Part shown: piece by piece, positions 56,683 through 64,000 of the stretch
Layout of the letters: every line of letters begins with the position of its first letter
Position numbering within the stretch: the first letter of the stretch is position 1
Assembly (NCBI RefSeq): GCF_018130545.1
Contig: NZ_JAFCKF010000009.1
Span: 248,001 to 312,000 of the forward strand
DNA length: 64,000 nucleotides
Direction: 5' to 3'
Source of the DNA: Bradyrhizobium tropiciagri
GTDB lineage: Bacteria; Pseudomonadota; Alphaproteobacteria; Rhizobiales; Xanthobacteraceae
Position numbers and translations under genes: made by a program
Notes under the pieces: generated by a model
Told to the model about the DNA's origin: nothing
Databases searched by the model: none
What the model saw: only the letters and a program-made list of their open reading frames with translations

Positions 56683-59600
56683 ATGCTGTGCCCGGCCTGT
56701 CAGACCGACACCCTGGAAGACAATGGCGTCTGCAGGTCGTGCCGCCTGAGCTTCACTGCCGTTTGTCTGAGTTGCGAGCATCCGAATCTCGAGACCGCGC
56801 GGTTCTGCGGTGCCTGTGGCGAGCGCCTGGACCAGCTCCAGCCGGTGGGCGAACGCAAGGTCGTCACCGTGATGTTTGCCGACATCGTCGGCTCCACCGA
56901 GTTGATCGGGGACAATGATCCCGAGCTTGCGCTGGATCGGTTGCCGCCCGCCTTGGCGCGGATGGGCAACGCCGTCCGGCAGTTTGACGGCAGCATCATG
57001 CGCAGCATGGGCGACGGGTTGATGGTGATCTTCGGTGTGCCGCACGCCCAGGAAGACCATGCACTTCGTGCCTGCCAGGCGGCGCTCGCCATGGTCCAGT
57101 CGTCGCGGGACAACGGTATCGTGCTGCGCGTCGGCATCCATTCCGGCGAGATCGTTGCGGGCGTACCGGACAAGTTCACCAGGGAACAAAGTGTCTATGG
57201 CGCGGCCGTGCATCTGGCGAGCCGGCTCGAGCATATGGCCCAGCCGGGCGATATCTGCTTCACCGAATCGACGTTCAAGCTGGTGCAGGCATCTTGCGAT
57301 GCGCGTGCTCTGGGTCATCAGGACGTCAAGGGATTTCCGCGGCAGATCGGCGTCTACCGGCTGGTCGGAATGAAGCTATCGCGTGCGCCGTTCCGCGATG
57401 TCGTCGTCGGCACCTATCGAGGGCGCGATGCCGAGCTCGCCGTGCTGCAGGAGGCGTTTGCCGGAGCCGAGCACGGTGCCGGCAAGGTGATCGGAATTTC
57501 GGCGCCGCCCGGCCTCGGCAAGAGCCGCCTGTGCTTCGAATTTGCGCGCAGCGTCAAGGAGCGTCTGGTGCCGGTGCAGGAGGCACGCGCATCGCCCTAC
57601 GACCATGCCGGTCCGCTGCAGCCGCTGCTGGAATTCTTCCGCAACTTCTTCCGGATCGTCTCGAGCGACGATGCGGAGACGGCGCGCGCCAAGGTCGCGG
57701 CGCGGATCGAGTCCTCGGTCCCGCATTTAATGGATGATGTGGCGGTGCTGAGCGATTTTCTCGGTATTCGCGACCCGCAGTCCCCGGCGCCTGCGATGGA
57801 CCCGCGGTCGCGGCACACGCGGCTCGTCAATCTTGTTGCAAGTCTGGTGCGCGACGGCACGCGCACGCCCTCTGTGATCATCATCGAGGACATTCACTGG
57901 CTGGACGAAGCGAGCATCGAGTTCGTCTCGGCACTGGTGGATGTCGCGCATATCAGCCGGGCCTTGATCATTCTGACCTACCGGCCGACCTATCGGGCGC
58001 CGTGGCAGGAGGGGCCGGGATTTCACGAAATCCGGCTCGATGAATTGCGTAGCGAGGATGTCTCCGCGCTGATCGCGGACATGATCGGCGGTCATCCGTC
58101 GACCGCCGCAATTTCCGAACGCATTGTCGAACGAAGCGGCGGCAATCCGTTCTTCGCGGAGGAGTTGGTCCGTTCGCTGATCGACAGTTCGAATCTGACC
58201 GGCCGGCCCGGCGAATACGAGATGTCCGGGCAAGCATCGCCCGAGACGCTGCCTGCGACGGTGCAGACCGTGATTGGTGCACGCATCGACCGCCTCGCGC
58301 CGGGGGACAAGGAGGTGCTGCTGGTTGGTGCCACGATTGGGCGGGAGTTTCCTCTCTCTGTGCTGGCCGAAGTGACGCGCAGCAAGCACGTCGATCTCGT
58401 TGGCATTCTCGACCGATTGTCGCAGGTCGAACTGATCCAGGAGATCACCAGCGAGATCGAGCATGATCGTTATGCATTCCGGCATCCGCTGATCCAGGAA
58501 GTTGCCTATGCGATGCAGTTGCGCACCCGTCGCGTCGAGCTGCATCGAGCGGTGGCGCATGCGCTTGAACGCTTCCATCATAACCAACTCGGCGAATATG
58601 CCGATTTGATCGCGTATCATTTCGAATCCGCCAAGGATTTCGCGTCCGCGGCCAATTATCTGGCTCGTTCGGCGAGCTGGATCGGTACGACCAATTCGCG
58701 GCTGGGGATGAAGTCGTGGCTCAAGGTTCGGCTGTTGCTGCAATCGCTGCCGCGCTCGCCGGAAACCGACCAGCTGCGCATGCGCGCATCCGGTCACGTG
58801 TTGATCCTTGGCTGGCGCGAAGGCATCAGCACCGAAGAGGCTGCCCCGTTCTTCCACGAGGCGTTGGTTGCCGCACGAGACCTCAAGGACTCGCTGTGGG
58901 AGGTTCTGATCCTCGCCGCCTTTGGCCGGGTCTCCGCTGGTACGGGCTCGGCGGACGAATATGTTGCTCAGTTGCTGCACGCGATCGAGGTCTGCGAAGA
59001 CCCGAGCATCAGGACCATCCTGCAAGCGCTTCTATGCCAGGCCTATGGCTACGCCGGGAAACTGCGAGAAGCGATCGCGGCCGCGGAATCCGCGCTCAAG
59101 CATGTCGCAAGCATCGATAGGTCCCACGAAGCACCGCTCGGCTTCGGTGTGGAGCGCTGGGTTGAGAGCCTGCACGCGCGCCTGCTGGTGCGAACGGGCA
59201 GTTTCGACGTTGCGCGGGAGCGCATCGCCAAGCTGGTGGCCAGTGAGAGGGGCCATCTCGATCCGGCGGTCTTGTTCATTCCGCATCACGCCGGGGTCGA
59301 AATGGCCTGGCTGACGCAGGACGAAAAGCTTGCGGACCTTCACAGCCTGCGGATCGAGGAAATCGCCAGGAGAAGCGACACGCCCTATGTCGCAGTGTAT
59401 GCGAGCGTCTGCCGCGGACTGGCGCTATCGCTGGCGGGGGATCACGCTGCGGCGATCCAGATGCTTGAATCGGCGATCCGGCTCGCGCGAGAGGCTTTCG
59501 CCGGCCTCGAATATGAAAGCGACATTCTGGCATTCCTTGCCGAGATTCATCTGAAAAGTAACAACCTGGCCGCAGCCCTCAGCGCCGCTGAACAGGGGAT

Positions 59601-59814
59601 CGCGGTCGCGCGGGAGCGGCGGGCGCGGCTCGCTGAATGCCGTTCGACGCTGGTGCTTGCGCATGTGGTCAATGCGGACGGCTTGCGCTATCCGCAGCAC
59701 CGCTTGACCGAGGTGCTTGCGCGCGCCCGGCTTCTCATCGAGGAGACCGGCGCCTCACCCTACGAGCGGCTGTTTCCGGTCGTGCAGTCGTCGTCCTGCG
59801 GACAAGAAGCGTGA
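56683..59814 (+). CDS. Class III nucleotide cyclase with zinc ribbon, AAA-like ATPase and TPR-type C-terminus
   Basis: A 1043-residue multidomain signalling protein. Residues 1-50 hold two Cys-rich ribbons (Cys-Pro-Ala-Cys, Cys-Arg-Ser-Cys, Cys-Leu-Ser-Cys, Cys-Gly-Ala-Cys). The cyclase domain (58-235) has both metal Asp residues: Asp67 in Phe-Ala-Asp-Ile-Val-Gly-Ser-Thr and Asp111 in Met-Gly-Asp-Gly. The transition-state Asn position is His177 (Val-His-Leu-Ala-Ser-Arg), with Arg181 kept. Walker A Ala-Pro-Pro-Gly-Leu-Gly-Lys-Ser lies at 274-281 and Walker B Ile-Ile-Glu-Asp-Ile-His-Trp-Leu-Asp near 407. The last 350 residues are TPR-like helices. This is a large family in Bradyrhizobium; ligand and output are unknown. 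Confidence 0.9.
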   Translation: MLCPACQTDTLEDNGVCRSCRLSFTAVCLSCEHPNLETARFCGACGERLDQLQPVGERKVVTVMFADIVGSTELIGDNDPELALDRLPPALARMGNAVRQFDGSIMRSMGDGLMVIFGVPHAQEDHALRACQAALAMVQSSRDNGIVLRVGIHSGEIVAGVPDKFTREQSVYGAAVHLASRLEHMAQPGDICFTESTFKLVQASCDARALGHQDVKGFPRQIGVYRLVGMKLSRAPFRDVVVGTYRGRDAELAVLQEAFAGAEHGAGKVIGISAPPGLGKSRLCFEFARSVKERLVPVQEARASPYDHAGPLQPLLEFFRNFFRIVSSDDAETARAKVAARIESSVPHLMDDVAVLSDFLGIRDPQSPAPAMDPRSRHTRLVNLVASLVRDGTRTPSVIIIEDIHWLDEASIEFVSALVDVAHISRALIILTYRPTYRAPWQEGPGFHEIRLDELRSEDVSALIADMIGGHPSTAAISERIVERSGGNPFFAEELVRSLIDSSNLTGRPGEYEMSGQASPETLPATVQTVIGARIDRLAPGDKEVLLVGATIGREFPLSVLAEVTRSKHVDLVGILDRLSQVELIQEITSEIEHDRYAFRHPLIQEVAYAMQLRTRRVELHRAVAHALERFHHNQLGEYADLIAYHFESAKDFASAANYLARSASWIGTTNSRLGMKSWLKVRLLLQSLPRSPETDQLRMRASGHVLILGWREGISTEEAAPFFHEALVAARDLKDSLWEVLILAAFGRVSAGTGSADEYVAQLLHAIEVCEDPSIRTILQALLCQAYGYAGKLREAIAAAESALKHVASIDRSHEAPLGFGVERWVESLHARLLVRTGSFDVARERIAKLVASERGHLDPAVLFIPHHAGVEMAWLTQDEKLADLHSLRIEEIARRSDTPYVAVYASVCRGLALSLAGDHAAAIQMLESAIRLAREAFAGLEYESDILAFLAEIHLKSNNLAAALSAAEQGIAVARERRARLAECRSTLVLAHVVNADGLRYPQHRLTEVLARARLLIEETGASPYERLFPVVQSSSCGQEA

Positions 59815-60406
59815 ATTCACGCATGCCGTAGTCGGTGACCACCTCGACGCGGCCTAGTCGCTTGCAAAACCCAATCCATCGCTCCGGTGCGGTCCGATAA
59901 AGCCCGGCCTCGGTGCGGGCGTCGTCACGCGGCAACATGAAGTTGACGGCGAAGCCGATCCTGCTGCTGGCAGCAAGATCGGCGAGGATCGCCCCGACAT
60001 ACTCTTCCCATGCCGCGACCGGATGACCGAGCCGGACGTTGAATATCCCGCTCGCAAGCGAATAGTCGGCGACTGCGCCGCACTGCGAACCCTCGGTGAA
60101 GGTGGCCCGCGTGTTGCCGGCCCAGCGGGCGCGGGCGGCGGCGATCATCGCCGGGGAAATGTCGATGCCGCGATAGGTCACCTCGGCATCGCCATGCCGC
60201 GTCGCCAGGAATTCCAGCAGCGCGCCGTAGCCGCAGCCAAAGTCATTCAGGCTGAACGGCCGCGCGAAATCGCACAGCTTCAGGAGCTGCACGAAGCGCA
60301 GATGTTGCGAGAGCACGTTCGGCCAATCGACCCCGAGCGGGGTCGGGCCATGGCGCTCCAGCGTTCCCGAATAGTAATCGCGAACCTTGGCGTGCGGCTC
60401 GGGCAT
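59735..60406 (-). CDS. SAM-dependent methyltransferase
   Basis: A 223-residue protein with motif I Asn-Asp-Phe-Gly-Cys-Gly-Tyr-Gly-Ala-Leu, an acidic Gly-Ile-Asp-Ile-Ser after the second strand, and the post-I region Asn-Val-Arg-Leu. A terminal Tyr-Gly-Met-Arg-Glu-Phe-Thr-Leu-Leu is followed by a basic tail (Arg-Arg-Val-Arg-Arg-Arg). Its last 80 bases overlap the 3' end of the convergent cyclase gene, and the tail may be lengthened by loss of an earlier stop. It starts 15 bases after the upstream hypothetical gene on the same strand. The target is unknown. Confidence 0.78.
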   Translation of the reverse strand: MPEPHAKVRDYYSGTLERHGPTPLGVDWPNVLSQHLRFVQLLKLCDFARPFSLNDFGCGYGALLEFLATRHGDAEVTYRGIDISPAMIAAARARWAGNTRATFTEGSQCGAVADYSLASGIFNVRLGHPVAAWEEYVGAILADLAASSRIGFAVNFMLPRDDARTEAGLYRTAPERWIGFCKRLGRVEVVTDYGMREFTLLVRRTTTARPETAARRVRRRSPR

Positions 60407-60421
60407 CGCCGAGGTTTCGGA

Positions 60422-60898
60422 TCACTTCTTGCGCGCGCCGGCCTTGGGGCGGTCGGCCGCGATCGTCGGCATCGAGATCGTCAGAAAAACCAATGGGGAA
60501 TAGCTCAGCACGCGATCGCCTGAAGTCACCTTCACGACACCTTTCGGAGACTCCGCCGGGTGCGAGGTAAAGTGTACCGGCAACGGCTTGCGGCTTTCAA
60601 GATTGGCCTGCAACGACGCGATGACCTGGTCGTGTCCATTCAGCTTCGTTGCCTTGCCGTCGACTGACGCGCCGGTCTTCTTCAGCAGATTCAGATACCG
60701 GAAAAACCCGTCGCGATCCGCTTCGCCAACTGGCGCAATATTGAGTAGCCCAAAGGACATCCGCAGCGAGCGTTGCGGCGAGAAGACCTTGAACTCCTTC
60801 TGAAACTGGACCATTTCGTCCAGGGCTTCTGCAATAAATCGGGACTTCATCTGCTGCAAAAGATCGGGAACGTATCTGTCGGCAACCAACCCGCCCAT
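60422..60898 (-). CDS. Hypothetical protein (158 aa)
   Basis: The start has a strong AGGAGG ribosome-binding site, six bases upstream. The protein begins Met-Gly-Gly-Leu-Val-Ala-Asp-Arg-Tyr-Val-Pro-Asp, is helical at the start (Met-Lys-Ser-Arg-Phe-Ile-Ala-Glu-Ala-Leu-Asp), then has a beta-rich second half with His-Phe-Thr-Ser-His-Pro and Arg-Val-Leu-Ser-Tyr-Ser-Pro. The C-terminus is basic. No signal peptide or known domain is seen. It is the first gene of a two-gene unit with the methyltransferase. Confidence 0.65.
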   Translation of the reverse strand: MGGLVADRYVPDLLQQMKSRFIAEALDEMVQFQKEFKVFSPQRSLRMSFGLLNIAPVGEADRDGFFRYLNLLKKTGASVDGKATKLNGHDQVIASLQANLESRKPLPVHFTSHPAESPKGVVKVTSGDRVLSYSPLVFLTISMPTIAADRPKAGARKK

Positions 60899-61103
60899 TG
60901 TATTCCTCCTGAAAATACCATGATAACCCGCTTCCCGGCTCCCGGCCAGCTGTGAGCGGATTGGCTGATGGTACAATCACCAGTTTGCGCCGCTGTCTAT
61001 GAATTGCTTCACAGAGTTGGCCGTGCATGATGCAAAGCCGGCGTTTTTCGTGAGCCGCCGCGTCCGTTCGGCTTCCTGTCCATTCCCATTGCGCAGTGTT
61101 TCC

Positions 61104-62390
61104 ATGCGACTTCCCTTCTTCTACGGCTGGATCATCGTCGCGGTGACCTTTGTCACCATGGCCATCGGCGTCAACGCGCGAACGGCGTTCTCGCTGTTCT
61201 ATCCGCCGATCATCTCCGAGTTCGGCTGGGAGCGCGGCGTCACGGCGGGCGCATTCTCGTTCGGCTTCGTCGCCTCGGCGATTGCGAGCCCGCTGATCGG
61301 CCGGCTGATGGACCGCGGTGGGCCGCGCGCGGTGATGGAGCTCGGCGTGCTCTTGATGGGCTCGGGCCTGCTGCTGGCGCCGCTGACCACGCAACCCTGG
61401 CACCTCTATCTCACCATCGGCGTGCTGGTCGGCGCCGGCAGCGTCTGCCTCGGTTATTCCGGGCAATCGCTGTTCGTGCCGAACTGGTTCCTCCGCCGCC
61501 GCGGCCTGGCGATCGGGCTCGCTTTCGCCGGCGTCGGCATCGGCTCGGTGACGCTGCTGCCATGGGTGCAGCATATGATCGAGCATACCGGCTGGCGCAC
61601 CGCCTGCACCGCGATGGGAATCGTGGTGCTGGTCGTGCTCGCGCCGATCAACCTGTTGCTGCACAAGCGGCCGGAGGACATCGGCCTGCAGCCGGACGGC
61701 GATGCCGCGCCTACGGCGACGTCGGCACGGCCGGCATCGAACATCGTCGATCCGGTGTGGGCCGGCACCGACTGGACACTCTCACGCGCGCTGCGCACCG
61801 CGCGGTTCTGGTGGATCGCGATCGGCTATTTCTGCGGCCTGTACATCTGGTACGCGGTGCAGGTGCACCAGACCAAATTCCTGCTCGACATCGGCTTCAG
61901 CTCCAATGTCGGCGTTTGGGCGCTGGGCGTCGTCAGCCTGCTCGGCATTCCCGGCCAGATCTGGCTCGGCCATCTCTCCGATCGCATCGGCCGCGAATGG
62001 GTCTGGGCGATAGCCTGCTTCGGCTTCGTGATCTGCTTTGCCGCGTTGGCCGCGCTGAAATACTGGCCGAGCATGCCGCTGATCTATCTGATGGTCTTCA
62101 CCCAGGGCGCGCTCGGCTATGGTCTCACATCAGTGATGGGCCCGGTGGTGCTCGAGATATTCCAGGGCAGGCATTACGGCAGCATTTTCGGCACCGTGAT
62201 GCTGGCCGCGCTCGCCGGCGGAGCCGCCGGCCCGTGGATCACCGGCCAGCTCTATGATCTCTCGGGCAGCTATACCAGCGCGTTCCTGCTCGGGATCGCC
62301 GTCAGCCTGCTGTCGGCATTCGCGATCTGGCAGGCTTCGCCCCGCAAGGTCCGCGCCGTCGCCGGACAGATGCACAAGATTGCCGCCTGA
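61104..62390 (+). CDS. MFS transporter, monocarboxylate/OFA-like
   Basis: A 428-residue protein with 12 hydrophobic helices. Phe-Phe-Tyr-Gly-Trp-Ile-Ile-Val at the start, Gly-Arg-Leu-Met-Asp-Arg-Gly-Gly-Pro-Arg in loop 2-3 and Asn-Trp-Phe-Leu-Arg-Arg-Arg-Gly-Leu-Ala-Ile-Gly are typical of the monocarboxylate and oxalate/formate antiporter branch. I chose the internal ATG (Met-Arg-Leu-Pro) since the 35 preceding residues are not membrane-like or signal-like. It ends four bases before the convergent TetR gene. The substrate is unknown. Confidence 0.85.
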   Translation: MRLPFFYGWIIVAVTFVTMAIGVNARTAFSLFYPPIISEFGWERGVTAGAFSFGFVASAIASPLIGRLMDRGGPRAVMELGVLLMGSGLLLAPLTTQPWHLYLTIGVLVGAGSVCLGYSGQSLFVPNWFLRRRGLAIGLAFAGVGIGSVTLLPWVQHMIEHTGWRTACTAMGIVVLVVLAPINLLLHKRPEDIGLQPDGDAAPTATSARPASNIVDPVWAGTDWTLSRALRTARFWWIAIGYFCGLYIWYAVQVHQTKFLLDIGFSSNVGVWALGVVSLLGIPGQIWLGHLSDRIGREWVWAIACFGFVICFAALAALKYWPSMPLIYLMVFTQGALGYGLTSVMGPVVLEIFQGRHYGSIFGTVMLAALAGGAAGPWITGQLYDLSGSYTSAFLLGIAVSLLSAFAIWQASPRKVRAVAGQMHKIAA

Positions 62391-62394
62391 CAGA

Positions 62395-63006
62395 TCAGGC
62401 GGATGAAACGCCGATCGCGCGCTGCAGATCGGTGATCGCGCGCAGGCAGCTGTCGGCGGGCGTGGTGTCCGGATCGATCAGGCGATGCAGGCGGAAGCCG
62501 TCCTCCAGTGCCAGCACGATCGCGCCGGTCCAATCCGGATTGAGTTTGGGATTCCTGCCGCTGTTCTTCTGCGCGGTCGCGACGATGTCGGCGATCAGCT
62601 TGCGCCGGGCACGCAGGCGCTTGGCGAGTTCGGGCCGCCGCTTCTCGGCGCGCGCCACGAACAGGATCATCTCCATGTGCAGGAGAGGGGAGCGGCCGAG
62701 CGGGTCCTGCTGGCTGCGATCCATCGTGCGCAGCGCCTCCAGGAAGTCGGGCAGGTTGCTGTGCCTGGCGAGCAAGTCGAGATTGCGCCGGATCGACTGC
62801 TCGACGTGATCCTCGAGCATCGCAAAGATCAACTCGTCCTTGCTCTTGAAGTTCGAATAGAAGGCGCCGCGGCTGAAACCCGCTGCGGCCGCGATCGCCT
62901 CGATGCTGGCGCCGCCAATGCCCTGTTCCTCGAATACCCGCGCCGCCGCCTCGAACAGCTTCTCGCAGGTGTCGTCTCGTGTCGGTCTGGTTCGTACCCT
63001 TGACAT
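62395..63006 (-). CDS. TetR-family regulator of the adjacent P450 gene
   Basis: A 203-residue regulator with a helix-turn-helix at about 27-55 (Ala-Ser-Ile-Glu-Ala-Ile-Ala-Ala-Ala-Ala-Gly-Phe-Ser-Arg-Gly-Ala-Phe-Tyr-Ser-Asn-Phe). The ligand domain is all-helical and has no recognisable ligand signature. It is divergent from a cytochrome P450 gene, and a near-perfect inverted repeat lies 20 bases upstream of its start. It probably represses both genes and responds to a P450 substrate or product. Confidence 0.92.
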   Translation of the reverse strand: MSRVRTRPTRDDTCEKLFEAAARVFEEQGIGGASIEAIAAAAGFSRGAFYSNFKSKDELIFAMLEDHVEQSIRRNLDLLARHSNLPDFLEALRTMDRSQQDPLGRSPLLHMEMILFVARAEKRRPELAKRLRARRKLIADIVATAQKNSGRNPKLNPDWTGAIVLALEDGFRLHRLIDPDTTPADSCLRAITDLQRAIGVSSA

Positions 63007-63026
63007 CGGCGCATTTTAAGGCAGAA

Positions 63027-63058
63027 TGCAACTCGATACAATAGTGTATCCAGTTGCA
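63027..63058. promoter_or_regulatory. Operator of the TetR/P450 pair
   Basis: TGCAACTCGATACA and TGTATCCAGTTGCA form 14-bp arms with a single mismatch and a four-base ATAG spacer. The site lies between the divergent tetR and P450 starts. A smaller hairpin (CCGCATC/GATGCGG) follows at 63079-63098, in the P450 leader. Confidence 0.8.
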
Positions 63059-63164
63059 ATTCGACTGAAGCAGAACCGCCGCATCCGTGATGATGCGGTC
63101 TTGAGGATGACACCAAGGCGCACCACGGTATTAGGCACCGGTGCAGCGAACGAACGAGGTCACC

Positions 63165-64000
63165 ATGAACGAGCAAGTTCAGCCGGCGAACGGCGATCCG
63201 CTTTTCAATCCACTGGCACCCGAATTCATTCGCAATCCCTATCCGCATTACGAGCGGCTGCGCCGTCTCGATCCGATGCACGTCAATGCGCACGGCGCCT
63301 TCGTCGCCAGCCGCCATGCCGAGGCTAGCCTCGTGCTGCGCGACAAGCGCTTCGGCAAGGACTATGTCGAACGCACGATCCGCCGCTACGGCCCCAAGAT
63401 CATGGATGAGCCGGTGATCCGCAGCATGAGCCACTGGATGCTGCAGCAGGATCCGCCGGATCACACGAGGCTGCGCGGCCTCGTCGTCAAGGCGTTCACC
63501 GCCCGCCGCGTCGAGGACATGCGCCCGCGCATCCAGCACGTCGTCGACGAGACGCTCGACCGCATCATTCCGCAAGGGCGGATGGACCTGATCGAGGATT
63601 TTGCGTTCCGCCTGCCGGTCACGATCATCTGCGACATGCTCGGCATCCCGGAGGAGCATCGCGAGGCCTTCTATAACGGCTCGCGCGACGGCGGCCGCCT
63701 GCTCGAGCCGGTGCCGCTGACACCCGAGGAAATCAAGCAGGGCAACGCCGGCAACGCGATGGCGGCGATGTACTTCCATCAGCTGTTCGAGCTGCGGCGC
63801 AAGCAGCCCGGCGACGACCTCACCACGCAGCTGGTGCAGGCCGAGGAAGATGGCCAGAAGCTCACCAATGAGGAGCTGACCGGCAACATCATCCTGCTGT
63901 TCGGCGCCGGCCACGAGACCACCGTGAACCTGATCGGCAACGGCCTGCTTGCGCTGTTCCGCAACCCGGACCAGCTCGCGCTGCTCAAGGCCAATCCGGG
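63165..64000 (+). CDS. Cytochrome P450 (partial, right edge)
   Basis: The first 278 residues are visible with no stop before the edge. The C-helix segment Asp-Pro-Pro-Asp-His-Thr-Arg-Leu-Arg matches the heme-contacting region of bacterial P450s, and the I-helix oxygen-activation motif is Phe-Gly-Ala-Gly-His-Glu-Thr-Thr. The Glu-x-x-Arg and heme Cys lie beyond the window. The starting ATG is preceded by GAGGT. The early region Asn-Pro-Tyr-Pro-His-Tyr-Glu-Arg-Leu fits class I soluble enzymes. The substrate is unknown. Control by the divergent TetR regulator is likely. Confidence 0.93.
   Translation, partial: MNEQVQPANGDPLFNPLAPEFIRNPYPHYERLRRLDPMHVNAHGAFVASRHAEASLVLRDKRFGKDYVERTIRRYGPKIMDEPVIRSMSHWMLQQDPPDHTRLRGLVVKAFTARRVEDMRPRIQHVVDETLDRIIPQGRMDLIEDFAFRLPVTIICDMLGIPEEHREAFYNGSRDGGRLLEPVPLTPEEIKQGNAGNAMAAMYFHQLFELRRKQPGDDLTTQLVQAEEDGQKLTNEELTGNIILLFGAGHETTVNLIGNGLLALFRNPDQLALLKANP

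Overview
The window is a GC-rich stretch of an alphaproteobacterial chromosome, most likely Bradyrhizobium or a close relative. The evidence is the division/cell-wall gene order (murG, murC, murB, ddl, ftsQ, ftsA, ftsZ, then lpxC, bamD, recN, ligA), a long-tailed FtsZ of 594 residues, many liv and TRAP uptake genes, and several short palindromic intergenic elements that I recognise from Bradyrhizobium genomes. No tRNA, rRNA, CRISPR array, transposase or prophage gene was seen.

Layout. Positions 1-15446 (+ strand) hold the 3' part of the dcw cluster and the genes that follow it. It makes peptidoglycan precursors (MurG, MurC, MurB, Ddl), the divisome core (FtsQ, FtsA, FtsZ), lipid A (LpxC), outer-membrane assembly (BamD) and DNA maintenance proteins (RecN, LigA). 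An unusual SAM-methyltransferase-like gene sits between murG and murC. Positions 15525-25317 are mixed housekeeping and accessory genes: a Bcr/CflA efflux pump, aminopeptidase P, prmA with a cysteine-cluster protein, an orphan Flp pilin, a non-coding stretch with four DnaA-box-like sequences, a PYROXD2-like flavoprotein and a membrane/spermidine-synthase fusion. Positions 25335-40000 carry a TetR/membrane-protein pair around a perfect 34-bp palindrome, an L,D-transpeptidase, a YadGH-like ABC exporter, an OmpA-like/Cys-rich pair, UvrD/PcrA helicase, a thioesterase, a D-lactate-dehydrogenase-like flavoprotein and a SulP transporter.

Positions 40005-46562 (all - strand) are the most interesting block. 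A small secreted protein with four Cys-Lys-Gly repeats is followed by a DUF692 (MNIO) enzyme and a DUF2063 partner, which is the architecture of bufferin-type, copper-linked modified peptides. Upstream on the same strand lie a DUF255 thioredoxin-fold protein, a DoxX membrane protein and a CcdA-type thiol transporter; downstream is a frameshifted HExxH lipoprotein. Two ECF-sigma-like promoter candidates precede doxX and bufA.

Positions 46933-56518 form a solute-uptake region: a GntR/FCD regulator divergent from a TRAP transporter (DctP and a fused DctQM), a D-2-hydroxyacid dehydrogenase homologue that lacks the usual catalytic Glu, and a branched-chain-type ABC importer with a fused LivM-LivG whose ABC signature is degenerate. 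The window ends with a class III cyclase/ATPase/TPR protein, a convergently overlapping methyltransferase, an MFS transporter, and a TetR regulator divergent from a cytochrome P450 that runs off the right edge.
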